From NCBI GenBank assembly GCA_003136255.1, contig PLDT01000322.1, forward strand, positions 1 to 23,819: a DNA stretch of 23,819 nucleotides. The letters run 5' to 3'. The translations under genes and the position numbers were made by a program. Under the pieces are notes generated by a model. The model was given only the letters and a program-made list of their open reading frames with translations, did not search any database and was not told the DNA's origin. Shown piece by piece: positions 1 to 7,871 of this stretch; position 1 is the stretch's first letter, and each line of letters opens with the position of its first letter. The stretch is from Palsa-504 sp003136255. GTDB taxonomy: Bacteria; Actinomycetota; Actinomycetes; Streptosporangiales; Streptosporangiaceae.

Positions 1-1369
1 CCTCGACCAGGGCCCGGTCCGGCAGCCGGAGCGCGGCCCGGGCCGCCTCGGGCGGCAGGCCGATGGCCAGCGGGTCGCGCCGGGCGTGCGCGGCGACCAC
101 CTCGGTAAGCTGCCCGCGCAGTTCGCCCCAGCGTGCGGAATCGGCGAGCCAGCCGCTAGCCGTGACGGGGGCCGGGAGGCTTCCGGTCACGCCCATGGCC
201 GTTACCGCGCTGGCCCGCAACAGGCCATGCCGGCGCAGCAGGTCGGCGGCCGCCGGGACGTCTGGCCAGGTGGCTAGCTCACGCCCGGCCGCCGCGGCCG
301 CGCCGCGGCGCACGAGCGCGGGCGGCACCACGTCGAGCACGGTGGCGCCGAAGATGGTCACGCCCGCGCTGCCCGGATCGCGCAGCAGCAGGCGGTCGCC
401 CACGTGCAGCGGCAGCGGTTCGCGCAGTGTCAGCCGGGTTATTATCGTGCCGCCGGCGTCCGGGACCGGTCCGAGGGGGCGCAGCCGGGCCAGGATCCGC
501 GCGGAGCCGATGTGCACGGTGATCTCGGGGGGCAGCCGGAGGCCAGCGGGGATGGCCAGCCTGATGTCGGCCACCTTGGTCATCGTCCAGCGGCCCGCGT
601 CGACCAGGGCCATGCCCCGGGCCGGGAGGTCGGCCGGGATACCGCGCAGGTTGAGCGCCACCCGGGCCACCCCGCTGACCGAGGCGGCCGGCTCGCCCAG
701 CGACTCGAGGCCGCGGATCCTGGCCGGGCGCATAGACGGGGTGAGCAGCAGTTCCTGGCCGGACCGGACGGTCCCGGCGGGCAGCGTGCCGGTCACCACC
801 GTGCCGCTGCCCCGGATGCTGAACGACCGGTCCACCCAGAGCCGAACCGGCGCCGCGGCGTCCGGGACGGGCAGCGAGGCGACCAGGCGGACCAGTGCGG
901 CACGCAGTTCAGCCAGCCCGGCGCCGGTCACCGCGCTCACCGCGACGGCATCCACCCGGCCCAGGCTGGTGCGCGACACGTGCTCAAGCGCCTGCCGGGT
1001 CGCGGGGCCGGGATCGGCCAGGTCGCAGCGGGTCACGACGAGCAGCCCGTGCCGGATACCGACCGCGTCGAGGGCGGCCAGATGCTCGGCCGACTGCGGC
1101 ATCCAGCCGCCGTCGGCGGCCACCACGAAAAGCACGGCGGGGACCGGGCCCACGCCGGCCAGCATGTTCGGGACGAACCGCTCGTGGCCTGGCACGTCCA
1201 CGAACGCCAGCCGCTCCCCGTCGGGCAGCGTCATCCAGGCGAACCCGAGGTCGATGGTCAGCCCCCGCCGCCGCTCCTCGGCCCACCGGTCCGGCTCCAT
1301 CCCGGTCAGCGCTCGCACCAAGGCGGATTTCCCGTGGTCCACGTGCCCCGCGGTCGCGATCACCTGCAC
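1..1369 (-). CDS. selB: Selenocysteine-specific elongation factor SelB (3' end beyond window)
   Basis: SelB is the GTPase that binds selenocysteyl-tRNA(Sec) and delivers it to the ribosome at UGA codons marked by a SECIS hairpin. The reading frame begins with G1 motif AGHVDHGKS within the first 16 residues. It then shows the G3 motif DVPGHERF and a G4-like VTRCDL, followed by an EF-Tu-like domain II with the typical GSGTVVTGTL stretch. About 456 residues are visible; SelB proteins are usually near 600, so the C-terminal winged-helix domains that bind the SECIS lie off the left edge. The start is GTG at 1369 because an in-frame TGA lies 15 bases upstream of it; GTG at 1363 is the only close alternative. 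It follows selA on the same strand after 73 bases that hold a long inverted repeat. Family assignment is firm; the exact start is less so. Confidence 0.93.
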   Translation of the reverse strand, partial: MQVIATAGHVDHGKSALVRALTGMEPDRWAEERRRGLTIDLGFAWMTLPDGERLAFVDVPGHERFVPNMLAGVGPVPAVLFVVAADGGWMPQSAEHLAALDAVGIRHGLLVVTRCDLADPGPATRQALEHVSRTSLGRVDAVAVSAVTGAGLAELRAALVRLVASLPVPDAAAPVRLWVDRSFSIRGSGTVVTGTLPAGTVRSGQELLLTPSMRPARIRGLESLGEPAASVSGVARVALNLRGIPADLPARGMALVDAGRWTMTKVADIRLAIPAGLRLPPEITVHIGSARILARLRPLGPVPDAGGTIITRLTLREPLPLHVGDRLLLRDPGSAGVTIFGATVLDVVPPALVRRGAAAAAGRELATWPDVPAAADLLRRHGLLRASAVTAMGVTGSLPAPVTASGWLADSARWGELRGQLTEVVAAHARRDPLAIGLPPEAARAALRLPDRALVE

Positions 1370-1385
1370 GGCCGGGCTCCGCGAT

Positions 1386-1438
1386 CATGATCACGGGCAC
1401 TTTTGGTCGCTATTCGGCCCAAACTGCCCGCGATCATG
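1386..1438. repeat. Long imperfect inverted repeat between selA and selB
   Basis: Arms TGATCACGGGCA (1388-1399) and TGCCCGCGATCA (1425-1436) pair with a single mismatch. Pairing continues outward by 1-2 bp and inward through TTT/AAA and GG/CC, leaving a short AT-richer loop around 1408-1416. The element fills most of the selA-selB gap and has no T-tract on either strand. It could be an mRNA hairpin in the selAB transcript, a dispersed palindromic intergenic repeat, or a weak attenuator. The structure is seen directly; the role is inference. Confidence 0.7.
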
Positions 1439-1442
1439 GAAA

Positions 1443-2765
1443 TCACGCTCGAGCGGCCGCGAGGATGGCTGCAACTAGGGGCTCGTCCTGCTCGGGTAGC
1501 AGCGAGCGCAAGTCCAGCAGCAGCCGCCCGCCCTCGAGGCGGCCTACTACGGCGGGGGCTCCGCGGCGCAGGGGGACGGCCAGCGCCTCGGGCAGGCTTA
1601 TCGCCGCGCTGGGCAGCTCGACGCCCGGCGCGCCGCCCCCGCCCACCGCCGCCGACGCAGGAACCACCCGCGCGTCGAGGCCGGTCTGGGCTAGGTGAGC
1701 CACGGCCCGTTCGGCTCGATCGAAGAGGGAAGCCGGGTCGGCGGCCAGGGCGGCGGCGACCGGCGGTACCGGTCCGGTGAGGGTCGCCTCCAGGGCGGCG
1801 AGGGTCAGCTTGTCCACCCGGAGGGCGCGGGCCAGCGGGTGCCGGGTCATCCGGCGCACCAGGTCGGCCCGGCCGAGCAGCAGGCCGGCCTGCGGGCCGC
1901 CGAGCAGCTTGTCCCCGCTCGCGGTGACCAGGGCGGCGCCGTCGCGCAGCGCGCTCGCGGCGCTGGGCTCGTCGGGCAGCAGCGGGTGCGGGACGAGCAG
2001 CCCGGAGCCGATGTCGAACACGACGGGAACGCCGTGGCTGTCGCCCAGCTTGGCCAGGGCCGGGACGCCGACGGTGGCGGTGAAGCCCTCGATGCGGAAG
2101 TTCGACGGGTGCACCTTGAGGATGAACGCGGTCCGCGGGCCGGTGGCCTCGGCGTAGTCGGCGACCGTGGTCCGGTTGGTCGTGCCGACCTCGCGCAGCG
2201 TGGCGCCGGTGCAGGCCAGCAGGTCGGGTAGCCGGAACCGGTCGCCGATCTCGATCAGCTCACCCCGGCTGATCACGATCTCAGGGGCCTCGGGATCGGC
2301 CAGGGCGGTCGCCGCGAGGACCAGGGCGGCCGCGTTGTTGTTGACCACGGCCACCGCCTCGGCCGCCGGGACGGCCCGGGCCAGGGCGTTGAGCGCGCCC
2401 GCGCCCCGGCGCGTGCGGACCCCGGCGGCCAGGTCGAACTCCACGTCGCAGGAACCCGCGGCGGCCGCGATCGCGTCTACCGCCGCGGCGGACAGCGGCG
2501 CGCGGCCCAGGTTGGTGTGCACCAGCACCCCGGTCGCATTGATCACCGGAGTCAGCCCGGCGGCCCGGGCGGGCAGTTCGGCGACCGCCGCGTCGGCGAC
2601 CTGCTCCGGAGCGATCTGGCCGTCCCGGGCCCGCTGCTGGGCGCGGCCCACCGCTGCCTTGACCAGCGTCCGGCCCAGCCGGCGTTCGGCCTCGGCCAGC
2701 CGGGGGTCAGCCAGCACCAGATCGGTGCGCGGCACCAGGCGCCTGATGTCCACGTCGCGAAACAT
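1443..2765 (-). CDS. selA: L-seryl-tRNA(Sec) selenium transferase SelA
   Basis: SelA is a PLP-dependent cytoplasmic enzyme. It converts seryl-tRNA(Sec) to selenocysteyl-tRNA(Sec) using selenophosphate. The 440-residue length is normal for bacterial SelA. The N-terminal part carries the family signature INATGVLVHTNLGRAPLS, and the PLP-lysine motif SGDKLLGGPQAG places the Schiff-base lysine at about residue 286. The ATG at 2765 has a GAGGGG sequence only 2 bases upstream, which is close for a Shine-Dalgarno, so GTG at 2753 remains possible. It is divergent from the membrane-protein gene at 2864 and is followed by selB in the usual selA-selB order. No tRNA(Sec) gene and no selD are seen nearby, so they must lie elsewhere if the system works. 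Confidence 0.95.
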   Translation of the reverse strand: MFRDVDIRRLVPRTDLVLADPRLAEAERRLGRTLVKAAVGRAQQRARDGQIAPEQVADAAVAELPARAAGLTPVINATGVLVHTNLGRAPLSAAAVDAIAAAAGSCDVEFDLAAGVRTRRGAGALNALARAVPAAEAVAVVNNNAAALVLAATALADPEAPEIVISRGELIEIGDRFRLPDLLACTGATLREVGTTNRTTVADYAEATGPRTAFILKVHPSNFRIEGFTATVGVPALAKLGDSHGVPVVFDIGSGLLVPHPLLPDEPSAASALRDGAALVTASGDKLLGGPQAGLLLGRADLVRRMTRHPLARALRVDKLTLAALEATLTGPVPPVAAALAADPASLFDRAERAVAHLAQTGLDARVVPASAAVGGGGAPGVELPSAAISLPEALAVPLRRGAPAVVGRLEGGRLLLDLRSLLPEQDEPLVAAILAAARA

Positions 2766-2863
2766 TACCCCTCGGCCCGAATACCACGCGTGCCTCCGGG
2801 TAGGGGGCCTGGCGGTCAGGTCCGCTAACTACACAATCGGTACTCACTCAGGAAGTGATAGGT

Positions 2864-3475
2864 ATGGCTGGGATGCTGCAAATGCGGCGCAGCCGAGGGG
2901 CGGCCAGTGGATTCCTGCTGGTCCTGCTCGGACTTTGGGGCGCACTCATCCCCTTCATCGGACCGTATTTCCACTACGCCTACACGCCGGACACGGCCTG
3001 GACCTACAGCACAGCCCGGCTGTGGCTGGAGATCCTGCCGGGCGCGGCGGTGTTCCTCGGCGGCATCCTGCTCATGATCGCCACCGGCAGGCACGTCGCG
3101 CTGTTCGGCGCCGTCTTGGCCGCGGCGGCCGGCGCCTGGTTCACCCTCGGCACCATCCTCAGCCCGCTGTGGAACAACCACGTGACCCTGGGCGGTTCGC
3201 CGGCCAGTTCCACCCAGTTCATGCGGATCATGGAGCAACTCGGCTTCTTCTCCGCGCTCGGCCTGGTCATCATGTTCGTCGCAGCCGCGGCGTTCGGCCG
3301 GATCATGTCCGTAGCCTCCGGGATCCGGGTCGTCGAGACCGCTCCGGCGGCCGAGACGATCCCGGCCGAGGAGAGGGTTCCGGCCCGCACCGGCCCGACC
3401 CTGACCCTGCCGTTCCGGCGGGCGCGGACCGAGACCGTCGAGACCCGCGACGACGAGACGCAGACCGTCGGGTAG
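2864..3475 (+). CDS. Small four-helix membrane protein of unknown function
   Basis: This is a protein of about 203 residues with four hydrophobic segments. They lie near residues 12-33 (SGFLLVLLGLWGALIPFIG), 56-72 (LPGAAVFLGGILLMIAT), 77-97 (ALFGAVLAAAAGAWFTLGTIL) and 125-145 (FFSALGLVIMFVAAAAFG). A 50-60 residue charged, Glu/Thr/Arg-rich C-terminal tail is probably cytoplasmic. ATG 2864 is chosen because AGGAAG ends 8 bases upstream; GTG 2855 in the same frame overlaps that Shine-Dalgarno. The gene stands alone, divergent from selA, and is closed by a strong hairpin at 3487-3526. I do not recognise a named family, and no catalytic motif is visible. Confidence 0.75.
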   Translation: MAGMLQMRRSRGAASGFLLVLLGLWGALIPFIGPYFHYAYTPDTAWTYSTARLWLEILPGAAVFLGGILLMIATGRHVALFGAVLAAAAGAWFTLGTILSPLWNNHVTLGGSPASSTQFMRIMEQLGFFSALGLVIMFVAAAAFGRIMSVASGIRVVETAPAAETIPAEERVPARTGPTLTLPFRRARTETVETRDDETQTVG

Positions 3476-3486
3476 CTCGACCCACT

Positions 3487-3526
3487 ATCATCGGCTGGCA
3501 CGACACCATTCGTGCCAGCCGATGAT
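3487..3526 (+). terminator. Perfect 17-bp hairpin after the membrane-protein gene
   Basis: Arms 3487-3503 and 3510-3526 are exact reverse complements (17 bp) around a 6-base loop. The hairpin lies 12 bases after the stop at 3475 and 23-29 bases before the next start. There is no U-tract, which is common for actinobacterial terminators, and it is symmetrical, so it could work on either strand. It also separates the membrane-protein gene from the GT87 gene. Confidence 0.75.
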
Positions 3527-3554
3527 GCGTTGGGCCTAATGGAGGGACGTGGCG

Positions 3555-4946
3555 GTGCGGGCAGAGCCAGCAGCGGCGGACCAGGGGTCCAAGGGGGCCA
3601 AGGGGGCCCAGCCGGCGACGGCCGCCGGTACGCCCCGCGACGGCACGCGGTGGCTGCTCCCGGCCGGGGCGGTCCTGTTGCTCGCGGTGCTGGCCGTGTA
3701 CCTGGCCGACCTGGCCACTCACCTGTCCACGATGGCCGCCATGCGGGACCTGGTGGTGTACCGGAACGGCGGGCTCATCGTCCGGCACGTCGCGCCCGCC
3801 TACGACGGCCACCGGGCCTCACCGCTGTACGACTGGACCGGGCAGAACGGCGTCCAGTTCACCTATCCCCCGTTCGCCGCGGCGGTCTTCGCGATCGCGT
3901 CGGTATTGTCCTGGACGGCGATGCGCTGGGCCATGACCCTGGTCAGCCTGGCCGCCCTCGGCTTGTCGCTGTGGCTGGTGTTCGGGGCGCTGGGTTACGC
4001 GGACCGGCCCCGGGTCCGGCTGGGCGCGACGTTCGGGGTGTCCGCGCTGGCCCTGCTCACCGAGCCGGTGCAGCAGACGCTGGGCCTCGGTCAGGTCAAC
4101 CTGCTGCTCATGCTGCTCGTCGTGGCCGACCTGCTGACCCCCTCGGCGTTGCGCGGTCAGACCCGCTGGTGGCACGGGATCGGGATTGGCCTGGCGGCCG
4201 GGGTGAAGCTGACCCCGCTGATCTTCATCCCGTACCTGCTGCTGGTCCGCAGGTACCGGCAGGCCGCCGTGGCCGCCGGGGTGTTCGTAGCCACGGTGGC
4301 GCTCGGCTACGCGGTGCTGCCCAAGGACTCCGGCACCTACTGGGTGCACGGGCTGTTCCTGAAGGCCAACCGGATCGTGTTCCTCGGCACCCGAGGCAAC
4401 CAGTCGCTGCGCGGCGCGGCGACCCGGCTGGCGGGCAGCGTGACCTCCGGCACCGTGCCGTGGATCGTGGCGGGGATCCTGGTCGTGATCGTCGGCTTGG
4501 TCGCCGCGGCCGTCCTGTACCGTGCCGGGCAGCCGGTGGCCGCGATGCTGGCCTGCGCGCTGACCGGCCTGCTGGTCTCACCGCTGAGCTGGGACCACCA
4601 CTGGGTCTGGGTGGCGCCGGCCATCGCGCTGCTGGCGCACTTGGGGGCCCGGGCCCGCGGCGTGGTCCGGGCCGCGTGGTGGGTGGCCGCGGGCGGGCTG
4701 GTGCTGGTGTTCGGCGCGTGGCCGCAGTTCTGGGATCTCTCCCAGTCCGGGCTGACCCCGGCCGGGCTGTTCTGGTACGGGCCCACGCACTACTTCGCGA
4801 CCGGCGACCAGCCGTGGTATCCCGAGTTCCACTGGCACGGCCTGCAGCTACTGGCCGGTAACAGTTTCGTGCTGGCCGGCCTGATCGGGCTGGCCGCCCT
4901 GTGCGTGGCCGCGTTCCGGGTGGGGCACCGCCGGGCCTCGCCGTGA
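3555..4946 (+). CDS. GT87-family (DUF2029) polytopic mannosyltransferase
   Basis: This is an integral membrane glycosyltransferase with GT-C fold. In actinobacteria this family transfers mannose from polyprenol-phosphomannose to cell-envelope glycolipids (lipomannan/lipoarabinomannan-type chains). After a soluble Ala/Gly/Lys-rich N-terminus of about 35 residues come roughly ten hydrophobic helices. The first extracytoplasmic loop contains the family hallmarks DLVVYRNGG and, further on, FTYPPFAAAVF; the Asp in the first loop is the expected catalytic base. A second conserved loop region includes SPLSWDHHWVW. Length (about 463 residues) is typical. Two in-frame GTG starts exist: 3555 is preferred because GGAGGG (3541-3546) is 8 bases upstream, whereas 3549 leaves only 2. 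The gene ends in GTGA, overlapping the methyltransferase start by 4 bases, so the two are probably translationally coupled. Donor and acceptor are inferred from the family. Confidence 0.85.
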   Translation: MRAEPAAADQGSKGAKGAQPATAAGTPRDGTRWLLPAGAVLLLAVLAVYLADLATHLSTMAAMRDLVVYRNGGLIVRHVAPAYDGHRASPLYDWTGQNGVQFTYPPFAAAVFAIASVLSWTAMRWAMTLVSLAALGLSLWLVFGALGYADRPRVRLGATFGVSALALLTEPVQQTLGLGQVNLLLMLLVVADLLTPSALRGQTRWWHGIGIGLAAGVKLTPLIFIPYLLLVRRYRQAAVAAGVFVATVALGYAVLPKDSGTYWVHGLFLKANRIVFLGTRGNQSLRGAATRLAGSVTSGTVPWIVAGILVVIVGLVAAAVLYRAGQPVAAMLACALTGLLVSPLSWDHHWVWVAPAIALLAHLGARARGVVRAAWWVAAGGLVLVFGAWPQFWDLSQSGLTPAGLFWYGPTHYFATGDQPWYPEFHWHGLQLLAGNSFVLAGLIGLAALCVAAFRVGHRRASP

Positions 4947-6238
4947 GCGATGAGCTCGCGCGGATGCGCGAGCGGCTGGCCACCCGCGTCGTCGCCGCCC
5001 ACCGGATCGGCAGCGAGCGCGTCGCCGCCGCGCTGCACGCCGTGCCGCGGCACCTGTTCCTGCCCGAGCAGCGGCCGGAGGCCGCCTACCGCGACGACGC
5101 CATCGTGACCAAGCGGGACGAGGCCGGGCAGCCGATCAGCTCCTCCTCCCAGCCCGCCATCATGGCCATCATGCTGGACCAGCTGGACCTGGCCCCCGGC
5201 CACCGGGTGCTCGAGATCGGCGCCGGGACCGGCTATAACGCCGCGTTGATCAGCCACATCGTCGGCCCGACAGGCCAGGTGACCAGCGTCGACATCGACC
5301 CCGAGCTGGTCGCGGCGGCCCGGGAGCACCTGGCCTCGGCCGGGTTCGGCGACGTCACCGTGGTTGTTGCGGACGGCGCCGGGGGCGACCCGGAGCACGC
5401 GCCCTACGACCGGATCATCGCTTCGGTCGGCGTCAGCGACCTGGCCCCGGCCTGGCTGGCGCAGGCCGCCGCGTCGGCCCGGATCGTGGTACCGCTCGAC
5501 GTGCGCGGCACCCAGCTGTCGGTCGCGTTCGAGCGCGCCGACCCGGCCACCCTCGACGGGCCGTGGACGAGCCGATCGCTCGCGCCGTGCGGGTTCATGC
5601 GGATGCGCGGCGTGCTGGCCGGACCCGAACGCGTCGTGCCGCTCGCGCCGGGCTTGTCCCTGCTGCTGCCCGACGGGATACCGGCCGGCGGGATGCTGGC
5701 TGACGGGATGCTGGCCGACGGCACGCCGCAGGTGGCCGGGGAAGCCGTGGCCGCCTTGGCGGCCGGGCCAGCCGCGCGGCACCCGACCGGGGTTCGGGCC
5801 ACCTCGGCGCAGGTGTTCTGGGGGCTGGGCCTGTGGCTGGCGGCCCACGAGCCCCGGTCGTTCCGGCTCACCGAGGAACGGCCGTCCGGGCGGCGCGGCG
5901 GGTCCGGGGGCCGGCTCACCGGGGCGCCGTGGCGCGGACCGGGCTGGCACTCCACCCTCGGGCTGCTAGATGGCGACGGCCTGGCCATCCTCACCTGCGC
6001 CACGGCTGACCGATCCGGCCTGCTCGCTCTGGACACGGCCGGGTTCGGCCCGGACGCGGCGCGGCTCGCCGCTGACCTCGCTGCGCACGTCCAGGCCTGG
6101 GGCGAGGCGGGCCGGCCGGGCATCACGGGCCTGCACGTCGACGCGTACCCGCGGACCTCGGCTGACCAGCCGCAGCCCGCCGACGACGCGCTGATTATGG
6201 AGCGACCCGGCACACGGTTCGCGGTGTACCACGACTAG
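4943..6238 (+). CDS. PCMT-type (protein-L-isoaspartate O-methyltransferase-like) methyltransferase with C-terminal extension
   Basis: The N-terminal half is a SAM-dependent methyltransferase of the PIMT/PCMT family, which methylates isoaspartyl carboxylates in proteins or peptides. Visible features are an HLFLPEQ segment (about 37-43), the substrate loop SSSSQP (66-71) and SAM motif I VLEIGAGTGY (89-98), followed by VTSVDIDPEL. The protein is 431 residues, about twice classical Pcm; residues beyond about 215 form an Ala/Gly/Arg-rich extension with a 15-bp tandem repeat. Actinobacteria contain such extended PCMT-like enzymes, some tied to ribosomal-peptide modification, but no precursor peptide is seen here. 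The start is GTG 4943, where GTGA overlaps the stop of the GT87 gene. An upstream in-frame ATG at 4901 would lie deep inside that gene and is less likely. Function beyond SAM-dependent methylation is uncertain. Confidence 0.85.
   Translation: MSDELARMRERLATRVVAAHRIGSERVAAALHAVPRHLFLPEQRPEAAYRDDAIVTKRDEAGQPISSSSQPAIMAIMLDQLDLAPGHRVLEIGAGTGYNAALISHIVGPTGQVTSVDIDPELVAAAREHLASAGFGDVTVVVADGAGGDPEHAPYDRIIASVGVSDLAPAWLAQAAASARIVVPLDVRGTQLSVAFERADPATLDGPWTSRSLAPCGFMRMRGVLAGPERVVPLAPGLSLLLPDGIPAGGMLADGMLADGTPQVAGEAVAALAAGPAARHPTGVRATSAQVFWGLGLWLAAHEPRSFRLTEERPSGRRGGSGGRLTGAPWRGPGWHSTLGLLDGDGLAILTCATADRSGLLALDTAGFGPDAARLAADLAAHVQAWGEAGRPGITGLHVDAYPRTSADQPQPADDALIMERPGTRFAVYHD
5690..5719 (+). repeat. 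15-bp tandem duplication inside the PCMT-like gene
   Basis: Two adjacent 15-base units (5690-5704 and 5705-5719) differ at one position and encode GMLAD twice. The duplication keeps the frame and sits in the poorly conserved C-terminal extension, so it probably reflects slippage with little functional cost. Confidence 0.7.
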
Positions 6239-6249
6239 CCTTGGAAAGC

Positions 6250-6873
6250 GTGACCGACAGCATGGGCAAGCACCTCGAAACCGAGCAGAAGTACGACGCC
6301 GCCGCCGACTTCGCCCTGCCCGACCTCAGCGGCCTGGAAGGACGCACGAAGGCGACGGGACGGCAGCGGTACTACCTGAGCGCCACTTACTTCGACACCG
6401 AGGAACTCGACCTCATCAAGCACCGGGTCACGCTGCGCCGCCGCGTCGGCGGCCCGGACGAAGGCTGGCACCTCAAGCTGCCGGTGCGCAAGGACACCAG
6501 GCAGGAGATCCGCACGCCGCTCAGCGAGGGCGACACCGGAACCGTCCCGGCGCAGCTGGCCGCTGAGGTCCAGGACATCACCGCAGGCCGGCCTCTGCAC
6601 CCGATTGCCATCCTGGATACCGAACGGACCGTGGTGACACTGGCCGGTCAGGCGGGCGAGCCGCTGGCCGAAGTGGCCGACGACCTTGTGACCGCTGACC
6701 GGCTCGACCAGCCCGGGGCGGAGCCCATGAGGTGGCGCGAGATCGAGGTCGAGGCGGTCGAGGGCGCCAAGGTGGGGGGCCTGCTGGAGGCGGTCGGCCA
6801 GGCCCTGCGCGAGGCCGGGGCGACACCGTCCCCGTCCGCGTCCAAGCTCGGACGGCTCCTCGGCACCGGCTGA
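6250..6873 (+). CDS. CYTH-domain (triphosphate tunnel) protein
   Basis: CYTH/TTM enzymes fold into a beta-barrel tunnel that binds triphosphates through metal ions; family activities include inorganic triphosphatase, thiamine triphosphatase and adenylate cyclase. The defining ExExK motif is present close to the N-terminus as ETEQK (about residues 10-14). It is followed by basic and acidic strand motifs such as TLRRRVGG, WHLKLP and WREIEVEAVEG. At about 207 residues this is a CYTH domain alone; many actinobacterial homologues continue into a CHAD domain, which is absent here because a stop and terminator follow. The start is uncertain: TTG 6241, GTG 6250 and ATG 6262 are in frame, and GGAAAG lies at 6243-6248. 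It lies 11 bases after the methyltransferase gene, so it probably shares its transcript. The substrate is unknown. Confidence 0.85.
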   Translation: MTDSMGKHLETEQKYDAAADFALPDLSGLEGRTKATGRQRYYLSATYFDTEELDLIKHRVTLRRRVGGPDEGWHLKLPVRKDTRQEIRTPLSEGDTGTVPAQLAAEVQDITAGRPLHPIAILDTERTVVTLAGQAGEPLAEVADDLVTADRLDQPGAEPMRWREIEVEAVEGAKVGGLLEAVGQALREAGATPSPSASKLGRLLGTG

Positions 6874-6903
6874 GCCCCGGGTTTCCTGGCCCGGGGCTTC
6901 CTT
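6873..6903 (+). terminator. Rho-independent-type terminator after the CYTH gene
   Basis: AGCCCCGGG (6873-6881) pairs perfectly with CCCGGGGCT (6890-6898) around an 8-base loop. It begins at the last base of the stop codon and is followed by a short pyrimidine run (TCCTT). It should close the GT87-methyltransferase-CYTH transcript. Confidence 0.75.
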
Positions 6904-7038
6904 CAGGTGCTCCCCAGGGTTGGTGCGGGCCAGCCAGGTTCGTGGCGATCTCAGAGGGTACTCATAGCGGGTTCTGACCTGCCGGTCGCATGATTCGCAT
7001 GAGATGGGAGGCCTAGGGAGTTCGCACTAGGTGAGAAT

Positions 7039-7071
7039 TTGGACAAAGGACCCGTGCCTCGCGGGCATACT
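7039..7071 (+). promoter_or_regulatory. Candidate promoter for the two-component operon
   Basis: TTGGACA at 7039-7045 resembles a -35 box, and CATACT at 7066-7071 resembles a -10 box. The spacing of about 20 bases is longer than ideal. It lies in the 190-base gap between the CYTH terminator and the response-regulator gene, where a promoter is expected. The match is weak. Confidence 0.3.
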
Positions 7072-7094
7072 AGGCACAGATCTGATCATGACGA

Positions 7095-7871
7095 GTGAGC
7101 CTGAGGAACATGGATAACTACAGCCCGGACCCGGGATCCCCCGGGCCGGGATTGTCGGCACCTGGCATTGAGCGGGAGGACGGGGCCCCGGCGCGGGTGC
7201 TCGTGGTCGACGACGAGCCGAGCCTGGCCGAGTTGCTGGCCAGCGTGCTGCGGTACGAGGGCTGGACGGTAAAGACCGCGGGTAACGGGGCCGACGCGGT
7301 CCGGACCGCGCGCGAGTTCCGCCCCGACGCCGTGGTGCTGGACGTCATGCTCCCCGACTTCAGCGGTATAGAGGTCATGCGCCGGCTCCGGGTCGAGATA
7401 CCGCAGGTGTGCGTGCTGTTCCTGACCGCGCGGGACGCGGTGGAGGACCGGATAGCGGGCATCACCGCCGGCGGCGACGACTACGTGACCAAGCCGTTCA
7501 GCCTGGAGGAAGTGCTGGCCCGGCTGCGCGGCCTGCTGCGCCGGGCCAACCTGACCCGCGTCCACACTGAGGGACTACTCACGGTCGGCGACCTGACCAT
7601 GGACGAGGACGCTCGCGAGGTCCGCCGGGACGGCGACCTCATCGAGCTGACCGCGACGGAATTCGAGCTGCTCCGGTTCCTCATGCGCAACCCCCGGCGC
7701 GTGCTGTCCAAGGCGCAGATCCTGGACCGGGTGTGGAACTACGACTTCGGCGGCCAAGCCCACGTCGTCGAGCTGTACATCAGCTACCTGCGTAAGAAGA
7801 TCGACGTCGGCCGCGCCCCGCTCATCCACACCGTCCGCGGCGTCGGCTACGTACTGAAGCCGGCGAGCTAA
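7095..7871 (+). CDS. OmpR/PhoB-family response regulator
   Basis: This is a cytoplasmic DNA-binding regulator activated by phosphotransfer from the adjacent kinase. After a Pro/Gly-rich leader of about 33 residues the receiver domain starts with VLVVDDEPS (acidic pocket). The phospho-acceptor Asp lies in VVLDVMLPD (about residue 83), and the conserved Lys is in TKPF. A C-terminal winged helix follows (about residues 160-255) with TATEFELLRFLMRNP, the recognition-helix region VVELYISYLRKKID and the terminal VRGVGYVLK. GTG 7095 and ATG 7110 are both possible starts. ATG 7110 has GAGGA only 2 bases upstream, so neither is well supported, and translation from a near-leaderless mRNA is possible. 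The stop TAA shares its last base with the kinase start (TAATG), showing a tight two-gene operon. Target genes cannot be inferred. Confidence 0.93.
   Translation: MSLRNMDNYSPDPGSPGPGLSAPGIEREDGAPARVLVVDDEPSLAELLASVLRYEGWTVKTAGNGADAVRTAREFRPDAVVLDVMLPDFSGIEVMRRLRVEIPQVCVLFLTARDAVEDRIAGITAGGDDYVTKPFSLEEVLARLRGLLRRANLTRVHTEGLLTVGDLTMDEDAREVRRDGDLIELTATEFELLRFLMRNPRRVLSKAQILDRVWNYDFGGQAHVVELYISYLRKKIDVGRAPLIHTVRGVGYVLKPAS

Noticed and set aside
63..1478. Long plus-strand open frames opposite selB, the largest about 470 codons
   Set aside because: They are Arg/Ser/Pro-rich shadow translations of the GC-rich selB gene, with no domain motifs; the minus-strand frame carries clear GTPase motifs.
2766..2863. 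Possible tRNA(Sec) gene before selA
   Set aside because: A GGAGGC-like start on the minus strand was checked, but no matching acceptor stem, TCA anticodon arm or T arm follows.
3594..3611. AAGGGGGCC tandem copies at the start of the GT87 gene
   Set aside because: A short in-frame low-complexity stretch encoding the flexible Lys/Gly/Ala N-terminus; no sign of a functional repeat.
3512..4861. Plus-strand 449-codon frame overlapping the GT87 gene
   Set aside because: Gly/Arg-rich composition without hydrophobic periodicity; the other frame encodes a polytopic membrane protein with family motifs and a ribosome site.
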